DNA from: Agrostemma githago
Taxonomy: Eukaryota; Streptophyta; Magnoliopsida; Caryophyllales; Caryophyllaceae
Direction: 5' to 3'
Length of the DNA stretch: 64,000 nt
Assembly: GCA_958450325.1 (NCBI GenBank)
Contig: OY288248.1
Span: 45,460,005 to 45,524,004 of the forward strand
In this document: positions 31,391 through 43,486 of the stretch, in pieces
How positions within the stretch are numbered: position 1 is the stretch's first letter
Layout: each line of letters starts with the position of its first letter
Translations under genes and position numbers: made by a program
Notes under the pieces: generated by a model
The model's database searches: none
The model's input: the letters and a program-made list of their open reading frames with translations, nothing else
Told to the model about the DNA's origin: nothing

Positions 31391-32262
31391 TGATGTGAGT
31401 TGAAATGAACTTTGAACAAGTTATATGGAGGTTGATAGTATTTGAGATTAACGACAAACAAGTAACAAAAACAGAATGTAATGGTTGTTGTAAGGATGAT
31501 AGAATGTAACCAAGGATAGTATGCTTGGTGAGATAGACCTATACCTCAACAAAGCGGGTGCTAATTCAAACACTCGATTGAAAAAGCGAGTATAGAGCTT
31601 GTAACGCGACTAACTCTAGTACTTTGTCTTGTAAGCTACAAAGACGAAAAAAGAAAAGCAAGGCTTTTACTCAGGTTTGTTTTATGCAAGTTGGATGATT
31701 TTATTCATCAAAAGGATGGCTATATATAGCCATCAAACGTCCCAAACCAGAATGGTCAAGGGTGATACAAACAAAGCTTAAGGAGATACAAACAAAGCTA
31801 AGGAAAAGAACTTAGACAAAGCAAGAATGTGAACACAATCAGCCTACAATCAGCCTACTAAATCCGATGCACACCCTTTGTTTGAATGAGTGTGAACCCA
31901 AGTTAATGCATCCATATGGTCTTGATTATTTGCTCTTTTACTCGGTCCAAGTAGGTGTTTGCACGAGCTAGTTCAACACTTGAAAATAGCATCTCTTCTC
32001 CTCGGGAATTTATTGAAAGCTTTAAAGAAAGTCGAGGCAAGAGAAACAATTCCGTCAAAGAATTTAACAGCAGCGTTTTTCAATGCACAGCTGACTTGTT
32101 TGGGGCATAACTTCGTCAATACTTGTTCAATGAACCTTCATGAGTAGTCATTGGAAAGATAAGCTCGAAATCTATCTCCTCCATTTTGAATGACTACGAA
32201 ATTCCAATTATAACTCAAGATATGGACCGATCAAAACAATGCTGCAAAATGAACTCGCGTCA
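31391..32262 (-). repeat. Solo CRM LTR, M-type (872 bp), TSD ACAGG
   Basis: It runs TGACGCGAGTTC...ACTCACATCA on the minus strand, with ACAGG at 31386-31390 and 32263-32267. It lies in Tat1 between the gag knuckle region and protease. It belongs to the M-type LTRs, which lack the coding tail. Confidence 0.92.
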
Positions 32263-33729
32263 ACAGGGATGTCCTTAGAGCTAGTAGCTTGGTAAGGACG
32301 ACCGACATTGGCGAGGTGGTTACTGGCTAAGACCTTTGACTTAGCCTTCCGGATTTCTTCGGGGGTGATAGGGACAACTTCCCCTTTGGTGAGGTACACA
32401 TCTTCCTCATCATCGAACCAGATCCCATTGATTTGTGGGATGAAAGGAGAGATAAGGTGAGAACAGTCGATCACCTCCCCGGTGAAGATAGCATGAGAGC
32501 TAAGGGGTTGTCCTTGTTGCTCGGCTTATCCCCGGGTAACGGTATTTTCCCGCTCTCAATCAAATCTTGAATCAGATGCTTCAACTTCCAACATTTATCG
32601 GTATCATGCCCATTGCCCCGATGATATTGGCAATAGGCTTGGGCATTGTAGCTTTTGGAGCGTTTTTCAACTGAGACTTCAGGAGTTGGGCCTATTGGTT
32701 GGACCAGGCCCTTGGAAGATAGCCTTTGCAAGGCATATGTATAGGTAGTCCCTATATCAGTGAACACCCTAGGAGGGGCATTCTTTTTGGACGGGGCATC
32801 TAGTTGATTAACCGCGTCAAAGATACTGCGGGTTGCAGCCAGGGGCTTGGCATTGGACGAGGAAGCCCCTTGGTATCCCTTGCTACAGGCCTTAATAAGG
32901 TTCTCTAGTCTAAGATCATCTTCAATTCTCATACCCATTTCAGTAAGAGTGGTGAAATTGGGTATGACAGCATACCGGAGGTGGACCCGGTAGGAGATCA
33001 TCTTCAATTCTTGACAAAGGCCTTCACTAAAGTCTTCTCACTGGGCTTATCGACCAGTTTTACACTTTCGGCCCTCCAGCGTTAAAGGTACTTGGTAAAG
33101 CCTTCCTTAGGTTCTTGGGCCATAACCTCTAGAGACCGCATTGTGGTCTGGATCTCGGTGTTATCAGCATAGTTCCGAGCAAATTCCGTAGCCACATCAT
33201 CCCAAGTTGGGTATTTCTTCGGGTCTAGCTTATAGTATCAGGCCCGTGGGTGCTTCTCAAGGGATGCAGCAAAAAGATTCTTGAACATTGAAGAATCTAC
33301 CCCTTTGATAGCCATGAACTCCTTGAAGGCCCGTACATGTAGTAACGGGTCTTCGGTCCCTTCAAACATTGGTAAGCCCGTGAGATTCAGGTTCGCGGGC
33401 AGCTTGTCACTCACCGGGGAGTACTCCCGGCTATTTTCCCGATGGATATTGTTACTTCCAGCCAGATGAACTTGTTCCTCTAGTCAGCGCACCGCACTAA
33501 CTAGTTCAGCTAGAGGCCCAGTAGCCTCGGCATTAGGAGCCCTTTGCTCCACTACAGCCATGCGAGCAACGATAGCAACTTGACCAGCCCTCATTTCTGT
33601 CAGTTGGGCATCAATGTCAGTTTGTTTGGCGGCCATGGCATCCACGGAGGCCTTCAGATTGTTCAGAGCTGCTTCCATTTTGCGGCTGTGTCTGGTGGAC
33701 GGTGGCCTGTCTGTAAGAACACCGCGCAA
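32263..33729 (-). pseudogene. gag: Tat1 gag (several stops and a frameshift)
   Basis: From 33729 on the minus strand, an N-terminal coiled-coil-like stretch (MEAALNNLKASVDAMAAKQT) is followed by the capsid region (MFKNLFAASLEKHPRA ... YPTWDDVATEF ... EFARNYADN). Then comes the knuckle CQYHRGNGHDTDKCWKLK, a CX2HX4HX4C pattern typical of Tat/Ogre gag. In-frame stops occur near 33484, 33238 and 33082, with another just before the frame that starts at 33007. A 1-nt loss near 32500 shifts the frame after the knuckle. The protein cannot be made. The start is not certain. Confidence 0.83.
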
Positions 33730-34416
33730 TCAGAAACCGAAACCGGACCTCGGAACCAAAGAAAGAAAAGTACATCCCGAGCAGGGAAAAGACTAAAAAC
33801 GACTTGACAAAGACTCCTAGACGGGTGACTCGCGAATAGTGGGCCTTCCTTAGGATTCAGCTATGTGGGCCGAGTCCTGCTCGAAAGAAGGTCCACGTCA
33901 GGTTTCCCCAGACTTTAGACTCGAGTGTGTAAACGGACCCTCCTTTGTAAGAGTATGTCTTACGTAGGTGGGCCTTGCCTTAGTCTAATAAGGCGGACTG
34001 GGATAGGGAAGAAACCCGTGATGTAAAATCGACAGAGTTTCGACGCTAAAGACTTCGACAACTTATGACATGACCCGACACTGCTAAATACGGGAAGTCC
34101 TAAGGAGAGGAAGGTTTGAAAAAGGGGTTATTTTTGGAAGATCCAAGAAAACTCGGGGAAAGGGCCGATTTTTCGAAAATCAGAAAGTGTATCGGACCAC
34201 GATTTTGAAAGCTTGAAAATATTTGAGTTGAAAAATGGGCAGCATACCGGCTAGAAATAGGCTATTTTGAGTAAAAAATCAAGAGTCCTAAATTCGGTAG
34301 CTTCCCGATTTTTGAAATTTGAATATTTTTGAAAAGATGCATTTTTAGAAATGATGATTTTTGAAAACGACACGGAAACCAAGTAGCACATAGTCACGCA
34401 AGCATTATAACGACGC
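33730..34416 (-). other. Tat1 untranslated leader, inner part
   Basis: This AT-rich sequence between the gag start and the F insertion holds no credible ORF. It continues at 40880-41203 beyond F. Long leaders are usual in Tat/Ogre elements. Confidence 0.7.
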
Positions 34417-35131
34417 TGATGTGAGTTAGAATGAACTTTGAACAAAATACGTGAGGGTTGATTGTATTCTGAAATGAACGAAAGATAAACAACAAAACAG
34501 AAAGTAAGAATGGTTTGTGCTTATGATAGAACCGTAACCAAGGGATAGTATGCTTAGTGAAGTAGACCTATACTTCAACAAAGCGGTTGCTAATTCAAAC
34601 ACTCGATTGAAATAGCGAGTATAGAGCCTGTAACGCGACTAACTCTAGTACTTTGTCTTGTAAGCTACAAGGACGAAAGGAAAAGCAATGCTTTACTCAG
34701 TTTTGTGTTATGAATATTGTGTGTTTTATTCATCAATGTTGATGGCTATATATAGCCTACAAAACGTCCCTAAACAAGGCTGGTCAAGGGGTGATACAAA
34801 CAAAGCTTAATGGTGATACAAACAAAGGTTAGGAGCTAAAAACAAAGCTAAATAAGAGCATTCAGACGGGATAAGCATGTGAACACAATCAGCCCACAAT
34901 CACCCTCCTAACTCCGGTGCACTCCCCATGCTTGAATGAGTGTGAACCCAAGTTAATGCATCCATATTGCCTTGACTATTTGCTCTTTTATTTGGTCCAA
35001 ACACGAGCTAGCTCAATGATTGAAGAAGGCATACTACTAAGCTTGAAGTAGGTGCTAAGGTGGCTGGACTAGGACCATTTGGAGCTAGTGTGACTTCATT
35101 GAATTCTTTAGGTGCTTCTTCATTCGGATCA
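34417..35131 (-). repeat. 3' LTR of F (715 bp)
   Basis: Minus strand TGATCCGAATG...ACTCACATCA. It contains the coding tail (stop at 35008-35010) and the TATA palindrome, and closely matches the LTR of A. Confidence 0.94.
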
Positions 35132-38100
35132 TCTCCTCCCCCTTGAAAAGGAATTGTCCTCAATTCTGAAATGCCATCATCATCAAGATAAGGAGAAAGG
35201 TCTCCCACATTGAACGTGGCATGAACTCCATAATCATCCGGTAACTCCACCTTGTAGGCATTGTCGTTTACTTTTGATATGATCTTGTATGGACCTTCTG
35301 CTCGTGGCATCAACTTGTTCTTCCTTTTGCTTGGAAACCTTTGTTTTCTCAAGTGAACCCAAACTAAGTCACCTTCTTGAAAAAGTCTTGGTTTCCTGTT
35401 TTTGTTGGATCTTCTTTTGTAAGCTTCATTCACCTCCTTGATCCTTTCTCTAATTTGCTCATGGAGTTTTATCATAGCTTTAAGTTTTGACTCCGCGTCT
35501 TTCTGGACCAACTCATCTTTAGGTAGAGGAATCAGGTCCAAGGGCATGTAAGGATTGATTCCATATACGGCCTCAAAAGGAGAATGAGAGGTAGCATAAG
35601 TAGGAGAACGATTGTAAGCAAATTCAGCGTGGGCAAGCTTGACATCCCAATCCTTTTGAGTCTTGCTCACAAGGCCCCTTAGCAACGTGCCTAAAGTGCG
35701 GTTGGTAACTTCGGTTTGTCCATCTGTTTGTGGATGATGAGAAGTGCTAAATAAGAGCTTGGTTCCCACCTTCCTCCATAACGTGTTCCAAAAATAGCTA
35801 AGGAACTTTGAGTCACGATCCGAAACAATGGACTTAGGTACTCCATGGAGACGTACCACCTCTTTGAAGTACAAGTCAGCTACATTGCTAGCATCATCAG
35901 TTTTGTGACAAGCAATGAAGTGAGCCATTTTTGAAAACCGATCTACCACCACCATGATAGCATCTTTCCCCCTAGCTGTTCTTGGCAAGGCCACAATGAA
36001 GTCCATGGACACATCTTCCCATGGTCTATTAGGAGTGGGTAAGGGCATGTAGACTCCTGGTTTGAAAGTGATGTGAGTTGGAATGAACCTTGAACAAGTT
36101 ATTTGGAGATTGATAGTAATTTGAGATAAACGAAAAACAAGCAACGAAAATCAGATTGGAATAGTTGTTGTAAGGGATGATAGAACGTAACCAAGGATAG
36201 TGTGCTAAGTGAGATAGACCTATACCTCAACAAAGCGGGTGCTAATTCAAACACTCGATTGAAATAGCAAGTATAGAGCTTGTAACGCGACTAACTCTAA
36301 TACTTTGTCTTGTGAACTACAAAGACGAAAAGGAAAGCAAAGCTTAACTCAGATTTGTTTGATGAAAGTTGAATGATCTATTCATCAAGTACTTGGCTAT
36401 TTATAGCCTACAATTCAACCCAAGGATGAGGCTAACCAGCAAAGTCAATCCTCATAAAGTGGGTGATACAAACAAAGAAAGGGAAAAGAATTTAGACACT
36501 AGATACAATGAACAAGTGTGAACACTAGCAGCCACTATTTTGCTCCATTTCAGATGCATGCTTCTTTGTTTGCTCGAGTAGTTTTGATTAAACGGACTTG
36601 AAAATAGCAGCTCTTCTCCTCGGGAATTTATTGAAAGCTTTAAAGAAAATCGAGGCAAAAGAAACAATTCCGTCAAAGAATTTAACAGCAGCGTTTTCAA
36701 TGCACAGTTGACTTGTTTGGGGCATAACTTCGTCAATACTTGTTCAATGAACTTTCACGAGCAGTCATTGGAAAGATAAGCTCGAAATCTATCTCCTCCA
36801 TTTTGAATGACAACGAAATTCCAAGTATAACTCGAGATATGGACAGATCAAAACAACACTGCAAAATGAACTCGCGTCAGAAAGAACTTTTGGCAAATTG
36901 GCAAGTCACACACTTGCTTACTACATGTTGGACACTCCCTTGCTTCTTTGGCCAAAAGAAGTGCTCCTTTAAGACCTCCAAGGTTCTTGTGATGCCAAAA
37001 TGACCCGCTAATCCTCCCCCATGAGCTTCCCTAACCAGTAACTCTCTTATGGGGTGCTTGGGTACACAAAGTCGATTTCCTTTGAAAAGGAATCCTTCCT
37101 GCAAAACAAATTCGTCAAAGGCTCCCTCCTTGCACTTGGTGAAAGTTTCACCAAAATCAGCATCATTGTTGTAGTAATCCTTTAGAGTTTCAAATCCAAG
37201 CAATCTAACATCCAAAGTAGACAATAGAGTGTAGCGGCGAGATAATGCATCAGCCACCACGTTACTTTTACCATCCTTGTACTTTGAAGAGAAATGGAAG
37301 GATTGCAAGAATTCCACCCACTTGGCATGCCTTGGACTTAGCTTTTGTTGGCCATTGATGTACTTAAGGGACTCATGATCTGAATGGAGAATAAAGTGGT
37401 TAGTACGAAGATAATGACTCCAATGATCAAGAGCTCTTACTATGGCATAGAATTCCTTGTCGTAGGTGCAATAGTTTAGCCTTGATCCATTGAGTTTTTC
37501 TGAAAAGTAGGCAATGGGACGCCTATTTTGCACGAGAACAGCACCAATTCCTACTCCACTAGCGTCACATTCAACCTCAAATGGTTGAGAGAAATCAGAA
37601 AGAGCTAGAATAGGAGCGGAACACAACTTCTCCTTGATGGCTTCAAAAGCTTCTTGGGCAGCTTTGGACCAAACGAACGCACCTTTCTTCAAGCATTCGG
37701 TGATAGGACTTGTGATAGTACTAAAGTCCTTAATGAACCTTCTGTAAAAGGAAGCCAAACCATGAAATGATCTTACTTCTGTAATGGTGGAAGGGATTGG
37801 CCAAGTCCGGATGGATTCTACTTTGGTTTGATCAACGGACACTCCATCTTTGGACACCACGTAGCCAAGGAACACCACACTTTCCACACTTCTCCTTCTT
37901 GCCAAAGAGTTGTTGCTTGCGAAGTGTTGTAAATAGTAGCCTTAAGTGCTCCATATGCTCCTCCAAGGACCTGCTATAAACAAGAATATCATCCAAGTAA
38001 ACCACAATGAATCGACCTAAATAGGCCTTGAGTATTTCGTTCATTAGCCTCATGAATGTGCTTGGAGCGTTGGTGAGACCAAATGGCATAACCGTCCACT

Positions 38101-40138
38101 CATAGAGTCCATGCTTGGTCTTGAAAGCTGTTTTCCACTCATCCCCTTCTCTCATTCTGATTTGATGATACCCACTTCTTAGATCGATTTTGGAGAAGAT
38201 CACAGCCCCATGAAGCTCGTCCAACATATCATCAAACCTTGGAATAGGAAATCTATATTTGATGGTAATGTTGTTAACGGCTCTACTATCCACACACATT
38301 CTCCAAGTTCCATCTTTCTTAGGTACTAAGAGGACTGGAACAGCACAAGGACTGAGGCTTTCACGTACATAACCTCGACTCATTAACTCATCAATTTGTC
38401 TTTGCAATTCCTTAGTCTCCTCTGGATTACACCTATAGGCTGCCTTATTTGGTAGGGCTGCTCCTGGAACGAGGTCGATTTGGTGTTCTATGTCTCGAAT
38501 AGGTGGTAAACCAATTGGTAATTCCTCAGGAAAAACGTCCTCAAGCTCGTGTAACAATTCCTCAAATGGCTTTCCTCCAAGCCCATTCTCAACTACTAAG
38601 GGTTCCTCTCTAGCCACCATGACAAAGACACGTTCCCCCCCTTGTAAAGCATGTTCTACTTCACTCTCACTAGCAAATATGGTAAGGTTAGGCTTCTTAG
38701 TTTTGTTGGCTGCCATAGCTCTAACAGCTTGGGGAGTCATGGGTTTTAGAACGATTTTCTTTCCCTTGTCCCTTAACTCGTATTCATTTGTCCTCCCATG
38801 GTGTACTACATCCCTATCAAACTGCCAAGGACGTCCCAAAAGTATGTGACACGCATCCATAGGAATGACATCACATAAAACTTCATCGACATAAGACCCC
38901 ATGGTTAAACCTACCCTCACTTGTTTAGTGACCCTTACTTTGTTTCCATCGTCCAACCAATGTAGTGCATATGGTCTAGGGTGATTAGTGGTGGTTAGGC
39001 CTAATTTAGTTACCATTTCAGTAGAGGCAACATTTGTGCAACTACCCCCATCAATGATCAAGCTACACCATTTGTTGTTAACTTGACACTTAGTGTGGAA
39101 GAGTTGATCCCTTTGTTCAGTGTTGTGTGGGATGGGGTTGGCATGAAGTGTACGTAGAACCAAAACAGTATCATACGTTGGGGGTTCATAGTCCTCTCTT
39201 TCTTCCTCCTCTTCTTCCTCCTCCTCATTAAACACAGCCCCTATACGTTGCTCTTCCTCCCACATTTCCTCTCTAAGAGACATGATTTCTCTTAAGGTAA
39301 CGACTCTTTTATTAGGACAAGCATTTTTGTAATGACCAAAACCTTGACACTTGAAGCAACGTACCTTGGACAAACTAGTTTCAGTGGGTGTTTTATTTGT
39401 GGGTGGAGTCGGGTTACTCTTAATGAAAAGGGGTTGATTGGTGTTAACTGAATTGGTCTTGTTACTCCCCTCACCTCGTGACCAAGTGTGACTCCTACTA
39501 GACTCATTCTCATACTTAGCTTTCCCTTGAGCCTCAATTTTTAAGCATAACCCACATAAAGTATCAAAGTCAGAATAAGGACATAAATCAACCGTATTAG
39601 CAATACTACGATTTAACCCACGTAAGAACCTAGCCATTTTTATCTCTTCATTTTCTTCTACTTCCCCCATTAGTACCAAGTTCTCAAACTCTTCAATATA
39701 TTCACTAACACTCATTTTACCTTGTACGAGATTAGCAATCTTTTTGTATAAGGATAACTTATGTGTAGTTGGAACATACCTCTTACGTAGTTTACGTTTT
39801 AAGGACTCCCAAGAAGAAATCTTACCCTTTCCATCCCTGGTGACCTTCAGCCCTTCATACCAAAGGGAAGCCCCTTTGCTTAGCTTTAGGATTGCATATT
39901 TGCACCTCTCCTCGTCCTCCAAGTCTTTGAAGTCAAAGAGCTTCTCCATGTTTCTCTCCCATTCCAAGTATACTTCAGGATCAGTACCACCATTGAACTC
40001 AGGAAGTTCGTTCACATTGATCTTGTCCACCGGTTCTCTCCTTGCTTGGAAACGAGAATTCTTGGGCTGGTAGTTCTCCAATGCTTTCTTTAGGTGTTCC
40101 AAGAAGTTAGGGTCTTCAAAGTTCACTACTCCTGCCAT
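35008..40138 (-). pseudogene. gag-pol: F Gag-Pol polyprotein, one frameshift and one nested LTR
   Basis: The start MAGVVNFEDPNFLEHLKK is at 40138. Capsid, knuckle CFKCQGFGHYKNAC, a Glu-rich linker, protease IDGGS, and RT with MPFGLTNAPSTF and YLDDILVYS are all in frame down to about 37880. There an 11-bp deletion in the codons after GKKEKC, with GTG microhomology, shifts the frame. RNase H and the integrase zinc finger continue in the new frame to 36885. The solo LTR 36069-36879 splits AKSSF from KPGVYM, and the DDE core and CR-type end run from 36063 to 35008. The C-terminus is encoded by the 3' LTR. Without these two lesions it would be a standard CRM Gag-Pol. Confidence 0.9.
36069..36879 (-). 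repeat. Solo CRM LTR, M-type (811 bp), TSD GAAAG, inside F integrase
   Basis: Minus strand TGACGCGAGTTC...ACTCACATCA, with GAAAG at 36064-36068 and 36880-36884. It is a third-level insertion: in F, in Tat1, in Tat2. It is similar to 31391-32262 and to the LTRs of I. Confidence 0.93.
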
Positions 40139-40179
40139 GCTTTACGTCTAAAGGAAGACCAAAGCTCTGATACCACTAA

Positions 40180-40874
40180 TGATGTGAGTTAGAATGAACT
40201 TTGAACAAAATACATGAGGGTTGATTGTATTCTGAAATGAACGAAAGATAAACAACAAAACAGAAAGTAAGGATGGTTTGTGCGTACGATAAAACCGTAA
40301 CCAAGGGATAGTATACTTCAACAAAGCGGTTGCTAATTCAAACACTCGATTGAAATAGCGAGTATAGAGCCTGTAACGCGACTAACTCTAGTACTTTGTC
40401 TTGTAAGCTACAAGGACGAAAGGAAAAGCAATGCTTTACTCAGTTTTGTGTTATGAATATTGTGTGTTTTATTCATCAATGTTGATGGCTATATATAGCC
40501 TACAAAACGTCCCTAAACAAGGCTGGTCAAGGGGTGATACAAACAAAGCTTAATGGTGATACAAACAAAGGTTAGGAGCTAAAAACAAAGCTAAATAAGA
40601 GCATTCAGACGGGATAAGCATGTGAACACAATCAGCCCACAATCACCCTCCTAACTCCGGTGCACTCCCCATGCTTGAATGAGTGTGAACCCAAGTTAAT
40701 GCATCCATATTGCCTTGACTATTTGCTCTTTTATTTGGTCCAAACACGAGCTAGCTCAATGATTGAAGAAGGCATACTACTAAGCTTGAAGTAGGTGCTA
40801 AGGTGGCTGGACTAGGACCATTTGGAGCTAGTGTGACTTCATTGAATTCTTTAGGTGCTTCTTCATTTGGATCA
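40180..40874 (-). repeat. 5' LTR of F (695 bp, 20-bp deletion)
   Basis: It matches the 3' LTR with about six substitutions and lacks 20 bp in U5 (the GCTTAGTGAAGTAGACCTAT equivalent, near 40310). The tRNA-iMet site is at 40164-40175. Confidence 0.92.
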
Positions 40875-41221
40875 GACGCCATGTATGCTTTACACTAAGT
40901 CTCGGTCGGTCTAAATGGGGTCTATACCAGTGCACATAGCCTAGACGAGAATCGGAACGGACTTCCTAAGTCGAGTTGAGCTTAGAACATGCCGCGAAAC
41001 CCATACGAATCGGCTATGAACACCTTTAACATATCCAAGTCGGAATATGTCGTGGTATAGTGGGACGTCGGTCACCAGTACCGGCCCGGGTAAAAATGGG
41101 GTTATGCATGAACCGTAAAACTAAAACGCATATTGTACTAGTCAAACGATTTCTATTCGAGTCTCACCCTGAGGATGCCGATGGTTAGTCACGCATCAGT
41201 TAATCCCCAGCAGAGTCGCCA
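40875..41221 (-). other. Tat1 leader start and primer binding site
   Basis: TGGCGACTCTGCTGGGGA on the minus strand (41204-41221) is three bases after the LTR end. This PBS string is characteristic of Tat/Ogre elements, where it is assigned to tRNA-Arg; I recall that assignment but did not check it. The rest is leader without ORFs. Confidence 0.72.
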
Positions 41222-42303
41222 AATTGTGGACATGACGTAGGTCCACCCCAACGCGGCCACGCGCGGGTTTGGGTAGGCGAATGTATCTCCATATGAGAAT
41301 GGATCGAATTGAAATTTAAGTCGAAATGGAGTCGCCACCGAACTTTGAGGGAGTTCGGACCCATTCGAGCCCACTCTATATCGCTATGGACCGTACACAA
41401 AGTACGGCCCATTTCGGTTTTAGAGTTTATTGGGCTCGTCCCTTTGCATTGCGATACCGATACCATCACTACCGGTTATCGTGTATAGAATGACTCTCGT
41501 GCGCCAACGGTTTCGGGCATCCGGAAACCGAGGTTCTGAGTAAGGGGTGAGGGTACGTGTTGGGAAGCCCACTAAGGACACCCAACCCCGCCCGCACTTA
41601 GCGGCCTCTACTAAGACATCGTTTGACTTTCTAATATGCGCGCTAGTAATCCGGTAAAATGATATGCAAACAACATTTTACGAAATATAAATATTGAATG
41701 GGTTCCTACGTCATTTAATGCATCTTAATTATTGTCGAGGTGATTTAGCATGCGAAGGTTCATTTATAAACGGTAAAACGCAAATAAATAAAGCAAAGCA
41801 ATATAAATCGATTACAAGTTACACGGGCGGAAATACAACCCGGAATTCACAATACAACGAGCAATAAAATAGATTAATCGAATAGGAAATGGTAAACGTT
41901 AATTAGAAACGGACCCATATATAATAAATATAAACTAGACCCTGAGTCGTGTAAATGGACGAACTTTGATTAAATACGCATTATTTTGTATATTAACCAA
42001 AGGACGGGGATAGAGAACCTAGGCGTGGTGCTAGCCCGATCCCAAATCTCGATGCCTTGTCCCGACTTATCACATCGAGAAATAGAGTCTAAATTAATCA
42101 TGTGTCGGATACGACTAAAGAGTCGTCGACATACGATTAATAGTGCGAGACCGTCGATCAAAGTCGTTCAGATGAAGTGATATGCGTGAATTTTGGAAGA
42201 AGAGATCACGTGATCGACTTTACACGCGACGACTAAAGTCGTAGGAAAATAACGAGGCTCGAATGACGCATTAGAGCTCTCGGTTTGTTGGGCTACAGGA
42301 CCC

Positions 42304-42413
42304 ACTCGATCGAGTCGTGGTCAGGACTCGATCGAGTGCACCTTTAAGGTGGCTACTGCCCGATTTTTGGGGTGCAACTCGATCGAGTGGCTCATGGCAC
42401 TCGGTCGAGTGCC
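42304..42413. repeat. Module of four palindromes, inner part of the Tat1 LTR
   Basis: ACTCGATCGAGT occurs at 42304-42315, 42326-42337 and 42377-42388, and GGCACTCGGTCGAGTGCC at 42396-42413. The order, spacing and even the GGCTACTG...GGGGTG spacer match the intron module at 7691-7798. Confidence 0.85.
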
Positions 42414-43346
42414 CCCTGTACGAGGCATGGCTCGTTACGTTTTATTTGTTTAAAATCGATTGTTGCCGAGTTAAATAAAAATATTGATGATTTAGATTTA
42501 ACCTGGTTTTTCGATACTATAATCGTGTATTATGCGACTATAATAACGTCGTCAGAATTTTATAGAAGATGCTATTATGGAATTAAAAGATTTGATTAGC
42601 GACGAAATTGTAGTCCTCCGCGTCACGACATTTGTATTAATCCTAACGGATTATGTGATGTCGATTTTTGCATCAACGGATTTCGCGCTAATTTTAGAAA
42701 TGGAATTAAGTGCGTTCAACTATGATCGGTCACGATCACGTCGTGCCCTTGAGTACATTGGGGCGGCGCTCCTCGAAAGGGTGTCACCTCCGTCGTTGCT
42801 CTTAAAGGGATTAGACGGACTTTGGATGATCGTCATAGTTGAACGGATTTAAAACTGAAACTTATTATTACTACGTGTATGCGATAAATAAGACGAAAGA
42901 TAAATAACGATAATTAAATGTTAGGTTGTTAGATGCGATGAATAGAAAAATGTTAGATGTTAGCATTGTCGTTACTATCGATTAATTATGATATATAGAT
43001 GCATAAACATAAATAAAAAAAACGAAAACAAAAGAGAAAGGAGATATCGGTGTTGAATGTCACACCCTCAACCTACATGCTCTTGCTTCTCGGGATACGG
43101 TTCGTCAAATGGCGGCAATAGCGCGGGAACGTCGAGATACGTAGGGAGAGTTGATGGTGTGTATGTGCGTTTGTAAGGAGGATTGCTTCTTAGTTTGTTT
43201 TTTTACGAGTTTTGATCTCGGAATGTATGTAGACGGGTGTGTATATGATGATGTCGAGATGGTGATGATGAGTGACTGAAAATATGAGGTTTTTGAAGGT
43301 GATAAATGCTTAGGAAAAATTCTCAAATGTGATGGGTTGATGGGGG

Positions 43347-43355
43347 TATTTATAG
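43347..43355 (-). promoter_or_regulatory. TATA box candidate of the Tat1 LTR
   Basis: CTATAAATACCCCC on the minus strand. The palindrome module 43377-43486 lies about 20-140 bp upstream. The E LTR has the related CTATATATACCCCC with a palindrome cluster at a similar distance. Confidence 0.6.
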
Positions 43356-43376
43356 TAAAACCTCACGACCTAGGGT

Positions 43377-43486
43377 CACTTGATCGAGTGGCCCTAGTGC
43401 ACTCGATCGAGTGTCTTTAAAAATGGGTCTGTCCCGGATTTTGAGGCTCCACTCGACCGAGTGGGTCAATCCACTCGATCGAGTGG
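43377..43486. repeat. Module of four palindromes just upstream of the Tat1 LTR TATA box
   Basis: The palindromes are at 43377-43390 (one mismatch), 43400-43413, 43449-43464 (CCACTCGACCGAGTGG) and 43471-43486 (CCACTCGATCGAGTGG), again as two pairs with a GAGGCTCC-containing spacer. Confidence 0.85.

Larger units (their letters stand above)
34417..40874 (-). mobile_element. CRM chromovirus F, near full-length, TSD GACGC
   Basis: This is the only copy in the window with gag, protease, RT, RNase H, integrase and both LTRs. LTRs are 34417-35131 (3') and 40180-40874 (5'), and GACGC is at 34412-34416 and 40875-40879. It is disabled by an 11-bp deletion at the RT/RNase H border and by a nested solo LTR in integrase. 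It lies in the Tat1 leader and has the same orientation as Tat1. Confidence 0.95.

Noticed and set aside
42577..42852. ORF of 91 codons and neighbours between 41.2 and 43.3 kb
   Set aside because: They are inside the Tat1 LTR, with no similarity to a known family and no second copy to test conservation.
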